Origin: Pseudomonas congelans
GTDB taxonomy: Bacteria; Pseudomonadota; Gammaproteobacteria; Pseudomonadales; Pseudomonadaceae
Direction: 5' to 3'
Length of the DNA stretch: 64,000 nucleotides
Assembly (NCBI RefSeq): GCF_900103225.1
Contig: NZ_FNJH01000001.1
Coordinates: 928,980 to 992,979 of the forward strand
Shown: positions 55,915 to 64,000 of the stretch, in pieces
How the letters are laid out: every line of letters starts with the position of its first letter
Position numbering within the stretch: the first letter of the stretch is position 1
Program-made: the position numbers and the translations under genes
Notes under the pieces: generated by a model
What the model was told of the DNA's origin: nothing
Seen by the model: the letters and a program-made list of their open reading frames with translations, nothing else
Database searches by the model: none

Positions 55915-56741
55915 TCTGCGCCTATCATCCATTTGGCCAGTCCATGTCGACCGCTGATGCCCAGCTTGGCGGCGGAACGTTTGAGGTAGGTTTCGATGGA
56001 GCTGCTTTTGACGCAGAGTTTTTCTGCGATCTCAGGGACTGTGCCGCCCGCGAGAAATTCCAGACAGGCCTCCTTTTCCCGTGCCGAGAGCGAGACGTCG
56101 CAGGCACGCAAGCGTTCGTTGAACTCGCGTTGCAGGTACTTGTGCTCAATGGGAACCGAACCGTGCGGCAGCGTGCCGCCAGCGCTTTTCCTACCGGACT
56201 GGCGATGCATGCGGGCATGCCGTTCCGACAACGGCAACAGGGTCTCCGAGAGGTACTTCAAAAAAGACAGTTCTTGCAGCGAGTAATCCTTGTCGGCTTG
56301 CGGGCGGTGCAGTGAGATCACACAACGGCGATTGGCCTTGCGCGAAATCATGCTGCACTGGTGGGAAGTCCCGAGAACGTCATTGCCCTTCTGGTTTTTC
56401 ATCCGTGCGTTCAGGTGAATCAGCAGGCCGTCTTCCACCTCCAGCACCCGCCTGACCAGTGGGTGGTCGTTGTGGTGCCTGGCACGGGTCGGACACACTG
56501 TTTGCATCTGCGGATTCAACTCAGTGCCTGCATAGCCCAGCAACCGCACGTCGGTCACCACCGTTTGATTGTCGTCAACGGTCCACTCGCTCAGCTCGAT
56601 TCGGCTGACAGCCAGCGATGTGTTGATGAACTGGTGCATATTATTCAGGAACATGTCATCCCCGACGCTGGACACCAGCTTTCCGAGTTCCAGATAAATG
56701 TGCGGTTTCACTTCATCTTTGGCGTTCGCTTGTCGGTTCAT
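55911..56741 (-). CDS. syrF: LuxR-type activator SyrF
   Basis: A 276-residue SalA-family regulator located directly downstream of the syringomycin synthetase gene, as in known syr regions. The N-terminal [20 protein letters not shown] and the central [20 protein letters not shown] match SyrG. The LuxR helix-turn-helix is [20 protein letters not shown], then [20 protein letters not shown]. SyrF is known to bind the syr-syp box and activate syringomycin and syringopeptin genes. A strong candidate box lies 184 bp before its start, suggesting autoregulation. It overlaps ipoA by 4 bp. Confidence 0.9.
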   Translation of the reverse strand: MNRQANAKDEVKPHIYLELGKLVSSVGDDMFLNNMHQFINTSLAVSRIELSEWTVDDNQTVVTDVRLLGYAGTELNPQMQTVCPTRARHHNDHPLVRRVLEVEDGLLIHLNARMKNQKGNDVLGTSHQCSMISRKANRRCVISLHRPQADKDYSLQELSFLKYLSETLLPLSERHARMHRQSGRKSAGGTLPHGSVPIEHKYLQREFNERLRACDVSLSAREKEACLEFLAGGTVPEIAEKLCVKSSSIETYLKRSAAKLGISGRHGLAKWMIGAE

Positions 56742-56924
56742 ACGTCTATTCCTGCAGAACAGAAGCTGCGTGCAATTCTGTCGCCCAGACTGTGAATTCC
56801 GTCTTGCGGATGCTCAGCGCTTTCGCACTGCAACATCACTCGAATCCGGTATCACGCGTAAGCGTCTTCACAAAAAACGATTCAGCTCTAGGCTCCAATT
56901 AAGCTGAGTTGCGCAGGAAAAGTC

Positions 56925-56944
56925 TGTCACGGGATACCGGGACA
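56925..56944. promoter_or_regulatory. Candidate syr-syp box upstream of syrF
   Basis: TGTCACG-GGATAC-CGGGACA matches the 20-bp syr-syp box TGTCCCG-N6-CGGGACA with a single mismatch. It lies between the syrE stop (56966) and the syrF start (56741), so it would drive syrF-ipoA. Confidence 0.7.
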
Positions 56945-56965
56945 TCCTGCGCAACCTGGCGGTTA

Positions 56966-59900
56966 CTACTCAGCTGGTGCTGTTATCGAACGTGAAACCT
57001 CTTCTCTGCGGGTCTCGTGGGCGTGCTCCTTGTTCAGTGCCCGGGAGATTGCCTGGCCCAGCGCACTGACATGAGGTGCCCTGACCAGCGTTTCGTGGGT
57101 GCCGGGAAGCTCGGTAACGCTCACCGGAGAGTCAAGCAGGGCCGTCCAGCCCAGCAGCGGATCGTCGCGCTCCTCGGCGCTGGCGGTAAACAGCGTCACC
57201 GTAAGCGGAGCAGGCGGGGTGACATAGGCACCGATCGCGACATGGGTCGCATGGGCGACTGCAAGATGGCTGCGTAACAAGGTGGCATCGACGTCCTGCG
57301 GCAGTTCCTCCGGGAGCAGCTGGTGCGCCATGCACAGTGCCAGCATTTCAGCGATGTCATCCGAGCCGGCCAGCTCGGTGAGCTGCCGGAATACCTCGGG
57401 GTCTATCTGCTCGGGTAGCCAGTCCATCAGGAATTGACCTTCGCTCAGTGTCTCCGGCGCTTGCTGATCCAGACGCGCGGAGGTGTCGATAATGCCGAGG
57501 AACTCCAGCTGTTCACCGCTGGACTGCAGCTGGCGGGCCATTTCATAAGCGATAAGCCCACCCGCAGACCAGCCGCCGATCCGGTAAGGTCCTTTCGGTT
57601 GCACCTGGCGAATCGCCGCCAGGTAACGCGCAGCCATGGCCGGCACCTCAAACAGCGGCGTTTCTCCAGCCGCCAGACCACTGGCGGCCAAGCCATAGAG
57701 CGGAACCTGCGGGTCGATCGCCGCAGCCAGATCGCGAACGTACTGCACTTCGCCGCCCAGCGGGTGGACCAGAAACAGCGGTCTTTTCAAGCCTGTGCGA
57801 CGGACCGGCACCAGGTTGCTGTGCTGGCCGGGGCGTGCCTGGCCGTCCAGGGTTCTGGCAAAACCGGCAATGGTCGGCTCGATGAACAGATCGCGGACCG
57901 CGATCGGTTTGCCGAGCACCTTGCGCAAGCGCGAGGCCATTTGCACCGCCATCAGGGAAATACCGCCCAGCTTGAAGAAGTCGTCATGGCGACTGACCTT
58001 GTCCAGCTTGAGCAACTCTTTCCAGAGGTTGGCGAGGGCGATCTCGGTGTCACCTTCGGGCGCTTCGTAAGGCAGGGCTTCAGGCTGTTCTTCCTCGACC
58101 GTCGCGGCGATAGCCGCGGTATGCGTCGAATGCGGCAGCACTGGCGTGTTGTCCAGCACCTGGCCGATCGACTGCCGAGCGTCGCGCACCATATTTTCCA
58201 GAACCCTGGCAAACAGCTGCATGATGGCCTGTGCGGTGGTTTTGTCGAACAGGTCGCTGGAGTATTGCAGGCCGCCGCTCAGGCTTTCGCTGGAGTCCAC
58301 CAGTGACAACGACAGATCGAACTGCGTGGTGTGATGCTCGCTGTCCAGCAACTCGACTTCCAGGTCGGGCAATTGCAGCAGCGAAGGCGGCGTGTTATCC
58401 AGGCTCAGCATCACCTGGAACAACGGGCTGTGGCTCATGCTGCGGGTTGGCTGCAAGGCACTCACCACTTGCTCGAACGGCAAGTCCTGGTGATTGTAGG
58501 CAGCCAGCGTGAGGTCTTTGATCCGGTCGAGCATGTCGTTCACACGCGTCTCTCGCTCGGTCGGCACACGCAATGCCAGCGTATTGGCAAAGAAGCCGAT
58601 CATCGGCTCAAGCTCGGGATGCTGGCGGTTGGCAACGGGCGTACCGACCACCACATCGGTCTGCCCGCTCAAGTGGCTCATGAGCATCGACCATCCTGCC
58701 AGCAGAACCATGAACGGCGTGCTGCCCTGAGCCTGGCTGAAGGCACGCAAGTCGGCACTCAATGCCGGCGAGAACACATGCTCGACCATCCCGCCGGTAT
58801 AGCTCTGGATGGCTGGACGCGGACGGTCCAGTGGCAGATTCAACACGCTTGGCGCACCTTCCAGATGCTTGCGCCAGAAATCGATCTGGGCCTGCAGCGC
58901 GGGGCCGTCGAGGGATTGCCGCTGCCAGGCGGCGTAGTCCACGTATTGCAGTGGCAGCGCGGGCAGCGGATCTTTTTGACCTTGACTGAAGGCGGCGTAA
59001 AGCACGCTCACTTCCTGAGCAAGAACACTGTTGGACCAGCCGTCGGAGACGATGTGATGCAGCGTGATCAACAGCACATGCTCGGCATCCGCAACCTGCA
59101 GCAAATGCCCGCGCAGCATCGGGCCCTTGGTCAGATCGAACAGTTGCGTGGCATTTTCCTGACCCAGACGGGCCAGGGTTGAAGTGCGCTCGTCACTGGA
59201 AAGGTCACGCAGATCCTGTTTCAACAGCGGAAAGCGGCTATCCGCCGGGGCGATCTTCTGCACCGGTTCACCGTCCACCAGTTCAAAACGCGTGCGCAGG
59301 GTTTCGTGGCGGGCCACAAGGCGATCCAGCGTTGCCTCCAGGGCAGCCGTGTCAAGTGACCCTGTCAGGCGCAACGCCATCGGCAGGTGATAGGCCGCAC
59401 CCGCGGCGTGATCCAGATGGTCGAGGAACCACAGGCGCTGCTGGGAAAAGGACAGAGGCAGGCGACCCGAGCGATTGGCCCTCGGAATCGACTGTGCTTC
59501 ACCTGGCGCAGCGGCGTTGACCAGCGAAGCCAGGCCACGCACGGTCGGGGCGTCGAACAGTTCACGCAAGGTGATTCGTGTACCGAGCTTGCGCCGCAGT
59601 CGCGACAGCAGCTGCACAGCGAGCAACGAATGCCCCCCCAGTTCAAGGAACCCGTCGTTGCGGCCCACCTGATCCAGATGCAGCAAGGCTTTCCATATCT
59701 CGGCGATGGCCTCTTCGGTTTCGCCTTGCGGCGCCTCGTAAGCCTTGCTGGCCAACGCATCCTGACCGGGGGCGGGCAGCGCACGGCGGTCGAGTTTGCC
59801 GTTGGCGGTCAGCGGCAGGGTGTCCAGCTGGACGAAAGCGCTGGGCACCATGTACTCCGGCAGATGCTTGAGCAATTCGCTGCGCAAGTGTTCGGCTGCC

Positions 59901-62900
59901 ACCAATTGGCCACAGACATAAGCGACCAGGCGCTGGCTCTCCGAGTCGCCCTGGCTATCGTTGCGGGCAATCACTACCGCCTCGCGGATACCGGGTATGG
60001 CCAGCAGAACGTTTTCGATTTCACCCAGCTCGATGCGGAAACCACGCACCTTCACCTGGAAGTCGTTGCGGCCCATGTATTCCAGCGTGCCGTCTGCCAG
60101 CCAGCGACCCAGGTCGCCGGTTTTGTAAAGACGCGCATTGGCGACATCGGAGAACCGGTCGACGATGAAACGTTCGGCACTCAGCTCGTCACGGTTGAGG
60201 TAACCACGGGCCACACCACGACCGCCAATGTGAATTTCACCGACGACGCCCAGAGGTGCCGGCTCGCCACGCGCATCCAGAACATGCACCTGAACGTTGG
60301 CGATGGGTCGGCCGATGCTTGGTTTTTCACCCAGATCGCGGATCAGATCGATGGTCGCGTCCACTGTGCACTCGGTCGGACCATACATGTTGTAGAAGCG
60401 GATGGTCGGGCAGTTACGCAGCTTGTCCCAGGTGCTGGCGTTGATCGCCTCACCGCCCAGCAGCACGCTGACCGGCTGATAGCTGCTGCGTTCCAGCAGG
60501 CCGGCCGAGAGCAGGGTGTCGAGCTGCGACGGCGTGGAGTCGAAGGCATGAACCTGATGAGCTTCCAGGAAGTCCAGCAGTTCGCTGCCGTTGGCACGCA
60601 GCAGTTGCGGAATGATCACCAGCTTGTGGCCAGAGAACAATTGCGAGATGCCTTTGATCGACATGTCGAAGAAGAAACCGGCATTCAGCGCCACGGTGGC
60701 CGGTGTCGGGCAATGCTGATGGGTCGTGCGGGTCAGCACGTTCCAGAAGTTGAACACCGAACGGTGCTCGACCATCACACCTTTCGACTGGCCAGTGGAG
60801 CCTGAGGTGTAGATTACGTAAGCCAGATTTTCCGCCGTCAGGCCGTCTACCACCGGATTGGCGTCGAACGCCTGATCATCCGCCGCCAGCAGCGATTCAG
60901 CGCTGTCCAGCAGCATCAGCGGGGTGTCGCCAACCGGCAGACTGAGTGCGCTCTGGGTCAGCAGCGCACGCGGCTGGCTGTCCTGCAGCATGAAGGCCAT
61001 GCGGTCAGTCGGGTGGTCAGGGTCGATCGGCACGTAGGCGGCACCGGACTTGAGCACGCCCAGCAGGCCGACAATCATGTCCAGACTGCGTTCGGCGCAG
61101 ATGGCTACGCGCTCGTCCGGCTGCACACCGAGGTGCAGCAGCTGCCGGGCCACGTGGTTCGCGCGGCGATTGAGCTGGCGATAGCTCAGTTGACGGTCTT
61201 CGTAGACCAGCGCCACAGCCTCGGGATTGCAGCGGACCTGGTGTTCGAACAAGGCATGGATCGGCACTGCCGGAGCGAATTCACTGGCGGTGTCATTGAA
61301 GTCGTTGAGCAGCAGTTGCCGCTCGGCCTGCGGGATCACTTCCAGGCTGCTTGCCAGGCGCTGCGGATCCTGCTCGAGAGCGTTGACCAGCTCGGCAACC
61401 GCCTGCCCGAGGTAGGCGGCAATCCGGTGCGGGTCGATGCCATCGATAGACTGCGCGGTCAGCGAAAAGCCATTGGCCTCATTGGCTACGGCAATTTCGA
61501 TCGGGTAGTTGGTACGGGTTTCGGAGCCCAGGAAATGAACACCTTCCTGCTCCTCGCTCATGTCCTCGATGTTTTCCCCGGCCGTGTTCACCAGATCACC
61601 GTGACGGCAGTTGAGGATTACTGTGAACATCGGCAGCGATGCATCCACTGCACTGCAGCGCTGCGCCAGGGCCAGAGGCGCCTGCTCGTGGGTCAGCAGG
61701 CCGCTGAGCTGTTGGTAGGCGTCCTGAACGATATCGCGCACGCTGTTTTGTTGCAGGCGAATACGCATCGGCAAGGTATTGATGAACATCCCCAGCGCAT
61801 GGTTGGCGCCGGAGGTACCTTGGGAACGTCCCGAAAGCACGGTACCGAAAATCCCGTCGTCGCGGCCGCTGGTGGCCGCCACCACCAAACCCCATGCCGC
61901 GTGGAACAGCACCGAGGTTGGCACGCCCTGGGCCCGTGCGCTGCTGTGGATCCGCGCGCTGAGATCGTCGCTCAGATCCTGCACCGAACGCAGGATTGCC
62001 GCGTCGCCGCCACGCACATCGAGCACGCCGTAGGGCGCAGTGGTGGTATCGACATCTCCCAGCAGTTGCCGGAAGTAGGCTTCATGTTCGGCCTGGGAAA
62101 CACACGCGGCCCGGGCGATGAAGTTGCGATAAGGCTGGGATGGCGGCAGGGTGTCGGCGCGTCCGTCCATCACTGCCTGGATCTCGCCCATGATCAGGCG
62201 CAGGGTGACGTTGTCGCTGATAAGGTGATGGTCCAGCAACGCCATCAGCCACTTTTCCTGCCGGGTATCGTAAGTGATATACGCGGCGATCAGCGGTGCC
62301 TGTTGCAGGTCCAGACGCATATGGTAGGTATCGGTGCGTTCGCGCAGCATCTGCAAGGCGTCTTCACCGGGTGCGGCGTCGAGCTGAATGACTGGCAGCT
62401 GTGCGTGACGATGGACCACCTGCACCGGTTGCGAAAGACCTTGCCAGCGCAGGGCGCTGCGCATGATGTCGTGGCGGTTGATCACCACTTGCAGCGCGCC
62501 GAGGAATTTGTCGAGCAGGGCACGGCTGTCGAAGGTCGCTATGGTGCGCATCAGGTAGGCGTCGCCTTCTGATTGCAACAGATGGTGAAACAGGATGCCT
62601 TCCTGCAACGACGACAGTGGGTAGATGTCCTGAACATTGGCGACGCCGCCTGGCACATCTGCAACGATATGCTCTAGTTCCTGCTGGGTCAGTTTCACCA
62701 ACGGCAGCATGTCCGGGGTCAACACCGTGCAATCGACGGGAATCAGGTTCGCCGGGGCGACCCGTTCCGCCTTAGTGCCGCCCGCCAGGACCGCGGCCAT
62801 GGCTTGCAGGGTCGGCGCCGAGAACACCGTGCCCACATCCAGCAGCAAGCCGATCTGACGCAAGCGCTCTATCAGGCTGATGACGAGGAAGGAGTGACCG

Positions 62901-64000
62901 CCAAGTTCGAAGAAGTGATCCTGGCGACCGACACGTTCCACTCCAAGCAATTCCTGCCAGGCAGCGGCCAGGGTTATTTCGAGGCTGCCTAGCGGCGCTT
63001 CGTATTCGCGACTCACCGTAGCGAACTGGTCCGGCGCAGGCAGGGCCGCACGGTCCAGCTTGCCGTTGGTGGTCAACGGCCAGGCCTCAAGGGTCACAAA
63101 AGCGCTTGGCAGCATGTGTTCAGCCAGTACGCTGGCCAGTTGGCTGCGCAGAAGCGCTGACTCGGGCGCAGTGCCGCTCTCGGCAATCAGGTAGGCGACC
63201 AGGCGTTTGTCGCCGGGGCGATCCTCACGCACGATCACCATTGCTTCACGGACGTCGGGGCAGGCGAGCAATTGCGCCTCGATCTCACCCAGCTCGATAC
63301 GAAAGCCGCGAATCTTGATTTGCGAGTCATTGCGGCCGACGTAGACCACGCCGCCGTCGCTACGGTAGTGCGCAACGTCGCCGGTGCGATAAAGGCGTGC
63401 GCCGCTGTGCACGGCATAAGGGTCGGCAATAAAACGTTCGGCATTCAGTTCCGTGCGGTTCAGGTAGTGCCGGGCGACCCCGGCACCGCCGATATAAATC
63501 TCGCCATTGACGCCCACCGGCACCGGTTGCTGGTAGTCGTCGAGAATGCGCAGGCACAGATCGTCAAGCGCCGGGCCGATCAGACTTGGCATGGCCGTGT
63601 CGATTTCCGCCTGGCTGATCGGGTAGTAAGTGGCATGCACGGTGATTTCCGTGATCCCGTACATGTTCACCAGACGGGTACGTGACAACGGTGTGCGTGC
63701 GGTCCAGGGCCGCAGGCTGCGGAAGTCCAAAGCCTCACCACCGAACACCACTTCACGCAGCGCATGCTCTTGCGGGCTGCGTTCGCGGGCCTGGATGAAC
63801 TGGCGGAAAGCGCTTGGCGTCTGGTTCAGAACGGTGACCTGCTGCTCGCAGACCAGCGCATAGAAGTCATCCGGCGAACGCGCCACCTCACTCGGGACGA
63901 TGACCAGTTTGCCGCCGTAACACAGCGCCCCCCAGATTTCCCATACGGAGAAATCGAAGGCGAAGGAGTGGAACAGCGTCCAGACATCCTCACGGCCAAA
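56966..64000 (-). CDS. syrE: Syringomycin synthetase, C-terminal part (5' end outside window)
   Basis: The last 2344 codons of a giant NRPS. Counting from the window edge (residue 1 at base 64000) the order is: end of an A domain (1-325), T (Ser 370, GGHS), C (460-890, HHLISDN), A (915-1410), T (Ser 1458), C (1515-1930, HHIVSDG), T (Ser 2015, LGGIS), TE (2070-2330, GGWSAGG). The first A domain reads the threonine-type code D-F-W-N-V-G-M-V-H; the second reads D-M-K-D-L-G-M-V-D, close to an acidic-residue code. The final module lacks an A domain. This fits the Dhb7, 3-OH-Asp8, Cl-Thr9 end of syringomycin-family nonapeptides, where residue 9 is delivered in trans. Syringotoxin-type products share this end and cannot be excluded. 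Confidence 0.9.
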   Translation of the reverse strand, partial: FGREDVWTLFHSFAFDFSVWEIWGALCYGGKLVIVPSEVARSPDDFYALVCEQQVTVLNQTPSAFRQFIQARERSPQEHALREVVFGGEALDFRSLRPWTARTPLSRTRLVNMYGITEITVHATYYPISQAEIDTAMPSLIGPALDDLCLRILDDYQQPVPVGVNGEIYIGGAGVARHYLNRTELNAERFIADPYAVHSGARLYRTGDVAHYRSDGGVVYVGRNDSQIKIRGFRIELGEIEAQLLACPDVREAMVIVREDRPGDKRLVAYLIAESGTAPESALLRSQLASVLAEHMLPSAFVTLEAWPLTTNGKLDRAALPAPDQFATVSREYEAPLGSLEITLAAAWQELLGVERVGRQDHFFELGGHSFLVISLIERLRQIGLLLDVGTVFSAPTLQAMAAVLAGGTKAERVAPANLIPVDCTVLTPDMLPLVKLTQQELEHIVADVPGGVANVQDIYPLSSLQEGILFHHLLQSEGDAYLMRTIATFDSRALLDKFLGALQVVINRHDIMRSALRWQGLSQPVQVVHRHAQLPVIQLDAAPGEDALQMLRERTDTYHMRLDLQQAPLIAAYITYDTRQEKWLMALLDHHLISDNVTLRLIMGEIQAVMDGRADTLPPSQPYRNFIARAACVSQAEHEAYFRQLLGDVDTTTAPYGVLDVRGGDAAILRSVQDLSDDLSARIHSSARAQGVPTSVLFHAAWGLVVAATSGRDDGIFGTVLSGRSQGTSGANHALGMFINTLPMRIRLQQNSVRDIVQDAYQQLSGLLTHEQAPLALAQRCSAVDASLPMFTVILNCRHGDLVNTAGENIEDMSEEQEGVHFLGSETRTNYPIEIAVANEANGFSLTAQSIDGIDPHRIAAYLGQAVAELVNALEQDPQRLASSLEVIPQAERQLLLNDFNDTASEFAPAVPIHALFEHQVRCNPEAVALVYEDRQLSYRQLNRRANHVARQLLHLGVQPDERVAICAERSLDMIVGLLGVLKSGAAYVPIDPDHPTDRMAFMLQDSQPRALLTQSALSLPVGDTPLMLLDSAESLLAADDQAFDANPVVDGLTAENLAYVIYTSGSTGQSKGVMVEHRSVFNFWNVLTRTTHQHCPTPATVALNAGFFFDMSIKGISQLFSGHKLVIIPQLLRANGSELLDFLEAHQVHAFDSTPSQLDTLLSAGLLERSSYQPVSVLLGGEAINASTWDKLRNCPTIRFYNMYGPTECTVDATIDLIRDLGEKPSIGRPIANVQVHVLDARGEPAPLGVVGEIHIGGRGVARGYLNRDELSAERFIVDRFSDVANARLYKTGDLGRWLADGTLEYMGRNDFQVKVRGFRIELGEIENVLLAIPGIREAVVIARNDSQGDSESQRLVAYVCGQLVAAEHLRSELLKHLPEYMVPSAFVQLDTLPLTANGKLDRRALPAPGQDALASKAYEAPQGETEEAIAEIWKALLHLDQVGRNDGFLELGGHSLLAVQLLSRLRRKLGTRITLRELFDAPTVRGLASLVNAAAPGEAQSIPRANRSGRLPLSFSQQRLWFLDHLDHAAGAAYHLPMALRLTGSLDTAALEATLDRLVARHETLRTRFELVDGEPVQKIAPADSRFPLLKQDLRDLSSDERTSTLARLGQENATQLFDLTKGPMLRGHLLQVADAEHVLLITLHHIVSDGWSNSVLAQEVSVLYAAFSQGQKDPLPALPLQYVDYAAWQRQSLDGPALQAQIDFWRKHLEGAPSVLNLPLDRPRPAIQSYTGGMVEHVFSPALSADLRAFSQAQGSTPFMVLLAGWSMLMSHLSGQTDVVVGTPVANRQHPELEPMIGFFANTLALRVPTERETRVNDMLDRIKDLTLAAYNHQDLPFEQVVSALQPTRSMSHSPLFQVMLSLDNTPPSLLQLPDLEVELLDSEHHTTQFDLSLSLVDSSESLSGGLQYSSDLFDKTTAQAIMQLFARVLENMVRDARQSIGQVLDNTPVLPHSTHTAAIAATVEEEQPEALPYEAPEGDTEIALANLWKELLKLDKVSRHDDFFKLGGISLMAVQMASRLRKVLGKPIAVRDLFIEPTIAGFARTLDGQARPGQHSNLVPVRRTGLKRPLFLVHPLGGEVQYVRDLAAAIDPQVPLYGLAASGLAAGETPLFEVPAMAARYLAAIRQVQPKGPYRIGGWSAGGLIAYEMARQLQSSGEQLEFLGIIDTSARLDQQAPETLSEGQFLMDWLPEQIDPEVFRQLTELAGSDDIAEMLALCMAHQLLPEELPQDVDATLLRSHLAVAHATHVAIGAYVTPPAPLTVTLFTASAEERDDPLLGWTALLDSPVSVTELPGTHETLVRAPHVSALGQAISRALNKEHAHETRREEVSRSITAPAE

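Noticed and set aside
59387-62572. Two long plus-strand frames opposite the synthetase (59387-60805 and 61013-62572)
   Set aside because: They mirror the NRPS coding frame; the translations are low-complexity and unlike known proteins.
1-64000. CRISPR arrays, tRNA or rRNA genes, prophage integrase
   Set aside because: No regularly spaced repeats, cloverleaf-like ends with a 3' CCA context, or integrase motifs were noticed when reading both strands; short RNAs cannot be excluded without a covariance search.

Overview
The window looks like a chromosomal segment of a Pseudomonas syringae-group plant-associated bacterium. It is GC-rich and carries three hallmark lineages: the end of a lipopeptide synthetase with tandem thioesterases, a complete achromobactin siderophore locus, and the salA-syrG-syrF regulators next to the 3' end of a syringomycin-type synthetase (syrE). 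No tRNA, rRNA or CRISPR array was seen.

Layout. (1) 1-1833: 3' end of a nonribosomal peptide synthetase (NRPS) with two thioesterases, followed by a convergent SalA-family LuxR gene (1951-2619). (2) 2976-12409: accessory metabolism. An aldehyde dehydrogenase and a TetR repressor lie on the minus strand. Divergent from them are a DUF2147 protein, a TorF-like outer-membrane protein and a translationally coupled set (FGGY kinase, class II aldolase, class III aminotransferase, a second aldolase-fold protein lacking its metal histidines, MFS transporter). I do not recognise this set as a described pathway. (3) 12640-32609: achromobactin. A Fur box, ECF sigma factor, FecR and TonB receptor precede a second Fur box and acsF-acsD-acsE-yhcA-acsC-acsB-acsA-cbrA-cbrB-cbrC-cbrD, then a FhuF-like Fe-S protein and an RraA-fold protein. 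Most of these genes overlap by a few bases. (4) 32810-47544: a PAS chemoreceptor, a GGDEF-EAL protein, a small AT-rich patch, an AraC/phosphoesterase group divergent from a flavin monooxygenase-SDR pair, and an IclR-controlled hydroxyacid catabolic group with palindromic operators. (5) 47974-64000: salA, syrG, an orphan MacA-like adaptor, a LysE exporter, a decayed IS630-family transposase, then syrF-ipoA-DUF2158 and the 3' part of syrE.

How it fits together. The last SyrE modules read A(Thr code)-T-C-A(acidic code)-T-C-T-TE. The final module has no adenylation domain, as known for syringomycin synthetase, whose ninth residue (chlorothreonine) is supplied in trans. Three 20-bp sites resembling the syr-syp box (TGTCCCG-N6-CGGGACA) lie upstream of syrF, syrG and the MacA-like gene, suggesting autoregulation and recruitment of the orphan adaptor into the toxin regulon. 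Fur boxes overlap the promoter regions of the achromobactin sigma factor gene and of acsF.

Most promising for novelty are the kinase/aldolase/aminotransferase cluster with its apparently dead aldolase paralogue, the orphan adaptor under a syr-syp box, and the RraA-fold gene fused by overlap to the siderophore operon. All functions are inferred from sequence motifs and remembered family knowledge; no database search was possible.
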